Origin: Nonomuraea jiangxiensis
Lineage (GTDB): Bacteria > Actinomycetota > Actinomycetes > Streptosporangiales > Streptosporangiaceae
NCBI RefSeq assembly: GCF_900099965.1
Contig: NZ_FNDJ01000028.1
Location: 62,001 to 126,000 of the forward strand
Length of the DNA stretch: 64,000 bases
Reading direction: 5' to 3'
The translations under genes and the position numbers were made by a program. How positions within the stretch are numbered: position 1 is the first letter of the stretch; every line of letters starts with the position of its first letter. Below, piece after piece: positions 60,062 through 64,000 of the stretch. The notes under the pieces were generated by a model, which saw only the letters and a program-made list of their open reading frames with translations, was not told where the DNA came from and did not search any database.

Positions 60062-62097
60062 TAGTCTGCCTTGGGGTCTGGTGGCGGAGGTGGCGGGGCG
60101 AAACCGCTTGTAACCGCCGCATCCGTTTCGCTGAAAATTCGCGTGGCTTTCGAACTCTTCAACCATTCTGTATATGCGAAGTCCTCGTCCGCATTCATGG
60201 TGTTGCGTGGCTTGAGCTGCCCGTCACTCTTGAGAAAGTCCCCTGACGACCCTTTCGCGTAGTTCGGGAATGCGTGTGGATGCGTGCTCCCCGGGGTCGA
60301 CGCTTCGCCGAACAGGCCATGCCGTAGCATCGCACCCGCAACAAGATCTTTGAACATGTTCTGGCTATCAACCAGGGTCGACGCGGCTTGGGCACGCGCC
60401 TTCTTTCCTGCTTCGAACTTCAGAGCGTCATCGAGGCTTCCCTGCATGCCCTCGTATCCCGCAACGACCACATCTCCCGCTGGTGTGAGTACTAGCTTTG
60501 TCGTGGTGATCAATGCGTCGGTGAACGCCTCATAGGATTCGTCTCTTCGATCTGCCTTGTTGATATCTGAAAGATTTCCTGTCTCTACTATGAGGTTCAG
60601 GGACCTGCTCAGATTGAACACCTTAGCTTTGAACTCTTGCGCCGTTGCGTTGACCATTCCTGCTTCGAGGATCCGCTGCCACTGTTGGGCAAGCTCGCTT
60701 TTCGTGGCGGTCGGATGACTCTTCTTCCACTCTTCGAACACCCTGGCGTTTTCTTCTTTGAGCTGGTCTGCCTGCACGTCCAAAACCTTCACGCTGTACA
60801 CCCCATGGGCTTTGGTGACTGTTTTGAGCGCTTCCGAATTATCGAATACCCACGTCATCATATCTTTCAGGGGCTGGCGTTCGAAGGTGGCGCCATACGG
60901 CTGCAAGCCAGGAATATTCGGATCGGTGTCAAGCAGCGGCGTGACGCCCATGGTCTCCTTGTCGCTGCTTCCCGGAGCGCGGTGGACATCGCTGATGTAA
61001 GCGGATAGCACGTTTGCTGCGTTCATTCGTGTCTTGCTGAGCGTAGCTTGAGTCTTTTTGTCGGCCCAAAAATGCACTGCCCAGGAGGCGATCAACGCAG
61101 ACTTGTATCCGCGAGAATGTCCCGGAGGTTGTGTATGGTCCCGGTACGTTGTCGATGCGGCTTCGATTGCTCGCCCGATCTCCTGCCCTCGGTCAGCCCA
61201 CTGGTGCTGCCGCATCAGGTAAGCCAGCGGTTTTCGTGCGGGGTCGGTAAAGAAGTCCTGCGCTACTCTCGGATTATTTGCCAGGGCTGCCGCTAGCCCA
61301 TCGCCAAACCATATGACGCTTCCTTGATCGGCACGGCTCTTCTGCGCGTCATCATAAACCTTTCTAGTTAGTTGGAGCAGGAAGGCGTCGTCGAAGCTAC
61401 CATGTTTCAGTAGCTCGTTTACGATTTTGCTGTCTCGCACATCCTTATTGCTGACCAGCTGGTCCACAAAATCCTTGGGTAGTTTCACATCGCCAACGCC
61501 CCGCGACGCCGTTCCCAGCAGGGTGCCAATAGTGCTTATGAGTCGCTGTTGATCAGATACGGCGCCTTCGCTTTTAAGGGTGCCCATGATGCCCACGGAC
61601 TGATCGAGATCCACCAAGAGCGCCTTGAGTTCGTTGGGAGGTATCTCCTTCAGAAGTGCAACGGCAAAGTACGGGTCGTGCCTATGTGCTTCCAGCGCAT
61701 CTAACGCCTTGTCGCTAAGAGGTCGCTGCAAGAAAGGAAAGTTGCGTCTTGCGGCTCGCAGCTCACCGGCTACCTGCTTTGCTGCCGCAGCCCCGCTGGA
61801 AGGCGAGTTCGAAACCCAAAGGGACTCGTCCGCCCACACCACGCCCTTGTCGAGACTGATCTTCTGGGTCGCGATGATGAGGTCTAGACGTCGCTGTAAG
61901 TCGGGAACTCGTTCACCGATCTGGAAGCTGATGTCCCGTAACATGCCAGGCCCGGGCATGCTCGTGTCGGCTGCACGCAGAGCGGAGCCGATCTGATCAT
62001 CGATCTCAGGCCATGATTGCTTCAAACGCTTGATCTCGTTGATCAGTTGGGTCATCAGCGCTGGATCTATGCCGATACGTGTCGGATGCGGGCTCAT
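60061..62097 (-). CDS. large helical unknown protein of an ESX-like cassette
   Basis: 678 residues with an ATG overlapping the previous stop (TGATG). The first 110 residues (PALMTQLINEIKRLKQSW, SFQIGERVPDLQRRLDLI) look like a WXG100/LXG-type helical hairpin as in type VII secretion substrates. The rest is long and helical, with FPFLQRPLSDKALDALEAH and a Pro-rich end. DUF6571-like proteins have this general form, but the assignment is not certain. No signal peptide is seen; it may be secreted by a type VII system with the small partner. Confidence 0.72.
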   Translation of the reverse strand: MSPHPTRIGIDPALMTQLINEIKRLKQSWPEIDDQIGSALRAADTSMPGPGMLRDISFQIGERVPDLQRRLDLIIATQKISLDKGVVWADESLWVSNSPSSGAAAAKQVAGELRAARRNFPFLQRPLSDKALDALEAHRHDPYFAVALLKEIPPNELKALLVDLDQSVGIMGTLKSEGAVSDQQRLISTIGTLLGTASRGVGDVKLPKDFVDQLVSNKDVRDSKIVNELLKHGSFDDAFLLQLTRKVYDDAQKSRADQGSVIWFGDGLAAALANNPRVAQDFFTDPARKPLAYLMRQHQWADRGQEIGRAIEAASTTYRDHTQPPGHSRGYKSALIASWAVHFWADKKTQATLSKTRMNAANVLSAYISDVHRAPGSSDKETMGVTPLLDTDPNIPGLQPYGATFERQPLKDMMTWVFDNSEALKTVTKAHGVYSVKVLDVQADQLKEENARVFEEWKKSHPTATKSELAQQWQRILEAGMVNATAQEFKAKVFNLSRSLNLIVETGNLSDINKADRRDESYEAFTDALITTTKLVLTPAGDVVVAGYEGMQGSLDDALKFEAGKKARAQAASTLVDSQNMFKDLVAGAMLRHGLFGEASTPGSTHPHAFPNYAKGSSGDFLKSDGQLKPRNTMNADEDFAYTEWLKSSKATRIFSETDAAVTSGFAPPPPPPDPKAD

Positions 62098-62405
62098 CAG
62101 CGAGGCATCCCAGGAACGGTATGGGATGGCAGTTGTCCATACGGACGAGTTAGCGGGTCAGTGGATGACTCGGCGGGGCCGGGGGTCACGGGTACGGATT
62201 CGAGCATCGTAAGTGCCCGGCGGAACACGCTCTTGTACGCAGCATCCCAGGCTTCACAGTCTTTGATGAGCTTGTCCGCGGCCTTGCCCTTCATCGCGCC
62301 GTCTTCGAGTAGACGGATGAGCTTGAGCACGTCATGGGCGTGCTGGTCGCGTAGCTGCTCGATCGTGCGACGAGCGGCGTCGATCTGTTCCTGCGTCGCC
62401 ATCAT
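62097..62405 (-). CDS. small helical protein, probable partner of the large gene
   Basis: About 102 residues from tandem ATGs at 62405 and 62402; the upstream frame is unsupported. Helical (QIDAARRTIEQLRDQHAHDVL, LIKDCEAWDAAYKSVFRRALTM), with a Pro/Ser-rich tail. The size and the helix-W-helix feel suit a WXG100-like partner, though no WXG is present. It overlaps the large gene (TGATG), giving a translationally coupled pair. Confidence 0.65.
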   Translation of the reverse strand: MMATQEQIDAARRTIEQLRDQHAHDVLKLIRLLEDGAMKGKAADKLIKDCEAWDAAYKSVFRRALTMLESVPVTPGPAESSTDPLTRPYGQLPSHTVPGMPR

Positions 62406-62574
62406 CCGAGACCTTGAATCTTGAGGACGAATAGCTCTGGGATCAATGTGACGATAAGGGCAGTCTGAAGCTGCGTCGAGTAGTCCTGCTGAAGTGGCAT
62501 AGGCGCGACAATTCACTGGTCTACTGCGTATCTCGCACGATGGTTCTATCCGTTGGTGATGCGACAGGCCGCAT

Positions 62575-62905
62575 GCCTGAGGGGCTGGTCTCGATCTTTC
62601 GTGATCTTGTCGTGGTTGGTTGAACGATTCGGCCGAAGGTCGAATGAGCTGCGGTCAGCACGCTTGCCCGGCTGTCGCGTCGGGTGGGCGGGGCTCCACG
62701 GACCCGGGGGATGTCCTTTCCTGGTCGTAGGAGCGGCTTTGCGGGCGGACAGGGCAGGGCTTGCAGGCGGGTCAGAGTGGCGAGGATGTCACGGGTCCCG
62801 GGCCATCGCTCCGCGATGCGCAGAAGCAGGCAGCGGCCGCGGCGCACAAGCCGTCCGGCCACCGCGAACAGTCGCAGGCGCAGGCGTTTGGCTTGTAGCC
62901 ACGGG
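62575..62905 (-). mobile_element. IS1380-family remnant (transposase end plus element end), inverted copy
   Basis: The frame KRLRLRLFAVAGRLVRRG, RIAERWPG, TLTRLQALP corresponds to the end of the IS1380 transposase fragment at 5948-6403. The following DNA (including CCAGGAAAGGA and CCCCGCCCACCC) matches the non-coding end at 6404-6566. It is on the opposite strand from the first copy and similar but not identical. Only about the last 50 codons remain. Confidence 0.65.
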
Positions 62906-63031
62906 CGGCATTGCCAGGCATCGATCGTCGAAGCAGCCGGTTCCACGATCGGGTGGGCGGGCGACGCCGCCGTGAATAGACGTACTCAACAAGGACTTCC
63001 TGTCGTTCTGACAAAAAGCTATGGTGTGCTC

Positions 63032-63727
63032 ATGCCCGACGACCCATGGCAGCCGCCGCGCATCCTGCTCGCGGTCGACCTGGTGATCCTGACCCTGCGC
63101 GACGCGCGCCTGCACGTCCTGCTCGTGGAACGTGGCATCGACCCGTTTCTCGGGGCCCTGGCCCTGCCGGGCGGCTTCTTGCGCGACGAGCACGAGGACA
63201 TCGAGGTGGCGGCGCGGCGCGAGCTGTCGGAGGAGGCGGGCCTGTCCGACGTGCATCTGGAGCCCCTGGCCGTGTACGGCGAGCCGGGCCGCGACCCGCG
63301 TGGCCGCGTCGTGTCCGTCGCCTACCTGGCCATCGCGCCCCGGCTGCCGGAGCCGGTCGCCGGTACCGATGCCGCCAACGCCTCCTGGATCCCGGTGGAC
63401 GACGCCCTGGCTCCGGGCGCGAAGCTGGCGTTCGACCATCGCCGCATCGTCATCGACGGAGTCGAGCGCGCGCGTGTCAAGCTGGAGCACACCGCCCTGG
63501 CCACCGCTTTCTGCGCCGAGTCCTTCACTATCTCGGAGCTCCAGCAGGTGTACGAGGCGGTCTGGGATGTCCGCCTCGATCCCCGCAATTTCTACCGCAA
63601 GGTACAGGGCGCCCGCGGCTTCATCGTCGCCGACGGCCCGATGCGCAAGACCCCGAACGGGCGGCCCGCCCGGCTCTTCAGGGCGGGCCCGATCCATGTC
63701 CTCAATCCCCCAATGACTCGGCCTTAG
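63032..63727 (+). CDS. Nudix hydrolase with C-terminal winged helix (NrtR-like)
   Basis: About 231 residues from ATG 63032; the frame is open upstream through the IS remnant but unsupported. LPGGFLRDEHEDIE, VAARRELSEEAGL is a Nudix box with one extra residue, as in NrtR-type proteins. The C-terminal third (SFTISELQQVYEAVWDVRLDPRNFYRKVQ) is the winged helix of NrtR-like regulators, which sense ADP-ribose and control NAD genes. The next gene follows 14 bases later, so they are probably co-transcribed. Confidence 0.8.
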   Translation: MPDDPWQPPRILLAVDLVILTLRDARLHVLLVERGIDPFLGALALPGGFLRDEHEDIEVAARRELSEEAGLSDVHLEPLAVYGEPGRDPRGRVVSVAYLAIAPRLPEPVAGTDAANASWIPVDDALAPGAKLAFDHRRIVIDGVERARVKLEHTALATAFCAESFTISELQQVYEAVWDVRLDPRNFYRKVQGARGFIVADGPMRKTPNGRPARLFRAGPIHVLNPPMTRP

Positions 63728-63734
63728 GAGGTCG

Positions 63735-64000
63735 ATGGTCATGATCGTGATCCTCACCGCGCTGGATCTGGAGTATCAGGCCGTCCGCAGGCACCTGAGC
63801 GATCCGCGCGTGCACCGTCACACCGCCGGTACCCGCTTCGAGGTCGGCCGCCTCGCCGGCGACGGGCGCCGGGTGGCTCTGGGCCTGGTCGGCAAGGGCA
63901 ACCATCCGTCCGCGGTGATCACCGAACGCGCGATCGCCGAGTTCTCGCCGTCGGCGCTGCTGTTCGTGGGGGTCGCCGGGGCGCTGTGGCCCGGTGTCGG
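63735..64000 (+). CDS. nucleoside phosphorylase-fold (MTA/SAH nucleosidase-like) protein, cut by window end
   Basis: Begins at ATG 63735 (or 63741) behind AGGAGG and runs off the window. IVILTALDLEYQAVRRHL, FEVGRLAGDGRRVALGLVG, KGNHPSAVITERAIAEF and LLFVGVAGAL are the N-terminal strands and glycine-rich turn of the PNP_UDP family. This exact domain often forms the N-terminus of large STAND-type conflict proteins as well as of stand-alone MTA/SAH nucleosidases; the missing C-terminus decides which. Confidence 0.75.
   Translation, partial: MVMIVILTALDLEYQAVRRHLSDPRVHRHTAGTRFEVGRLAGDGRRVALGLVGKGNHPSAVITERAIAEFSPSALLFVGVAGALWPGV

Noticed and set aside
1..64000. CRISPR arrays and tRNA or rRNA genes
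   Set aside because: No regularly spaced direct repeats and no tRNA-like cloverleaf or CCA-ending acceptor sequence were noticed by eye on either strand.

Overview
The window is high-GC DNA with GTG and TTG starts, 4-bp ATGA/TAATG gene overlaps and FxLD-lanthipeptide and BTAD/SARP-type genes. This points to a filamentous actinomycete (Streptomycetales or Streptosporangiales); I cannot name genus or species. It is almost entirely accessory DNA: defence islands, a type IV secretion (T4SS) integrative conjugative element (ICE) backbone, IS debris and decayed biosynthetic genes.

Layout. (1) 276-434: the C-terminal end of a decayed tyrosine recombinase. (2) 612-4426: an AT-richer, minus-strand three-gene conflict cassette (trypco1 protein, trypsin-STAND NTPase with a degenerate P-loop, unknown protein) behind a palindromic promoter-region site. 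(3) 4556-6566: nested IS remnants, in which an IS21-type gene is split by a frameshift-type IS5-family element and followed by an IS1380 end. (4) 6790-26798: a 20-kb plus-strand defence island encoding a specificity-subunit-like/HEPN protein, a DEAD-box helicase with a DUF1998-type C-terminus, a SNF2-type helicase, an Eco57I-type adenine methylase, McrB-like and McrC-like restriction proteins, and a RelE-fold/UvrD helicase. Six of the seven genes overlap or nearly touch. Helicase, SNF2 and methylase recall class 1 DISARM, but no DrmC is seen and McrBC and toxin-like parts are added. Two minus-strand genes (unknown; DUF4365-like) converge on its end. (5) 29097-37250: regulators, a GNAT acetyltransferase, a truncated FxLD lanthipeptide locus, a HATPase, an S9 peptidase and a LuxR regulator.

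(6) 37476-57070: the ICE backbone. It holds a BTAD regulator, a 0.9-kb non-coding region rich in inverted repeats (candidate oriT), accessory regulators, and a minus-strand conjugation operon (sigma-like protein, VirB2-like pilin, VirB6/TrbL-like channel, PrgI-like protein, VirB4 ATPase, VirD4-like coupling ATPase, replication-relaxation protein, transglycosylase/NlpC hydrolase). It ends with a paired DNA methyltransferase/degenerate paralogue, an excisionase and a tyrosine integrase. (7) 57157-59282: type IV restriction genes (Mrr-like; ScoMcrA-like HNH) just outside the integrase. (8) 59510-62405: a three-gene cassette (small helical protein, large unknown protein, lipoprotein). (9) 62575-64000: a second, inverted IS1380 remnant, an NrtR-like Nudix regulator and the start of a nucleoside-phosphorylase-fold gene cut by the window edge.

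The most promising candidates for something undescribed are the 6.8-26.8 kb hybrid defence operon, especially its HEPN-bearing specificity-like first gene, and the trypsin-STAND-trypco1 cassette with its unassigned third gene.
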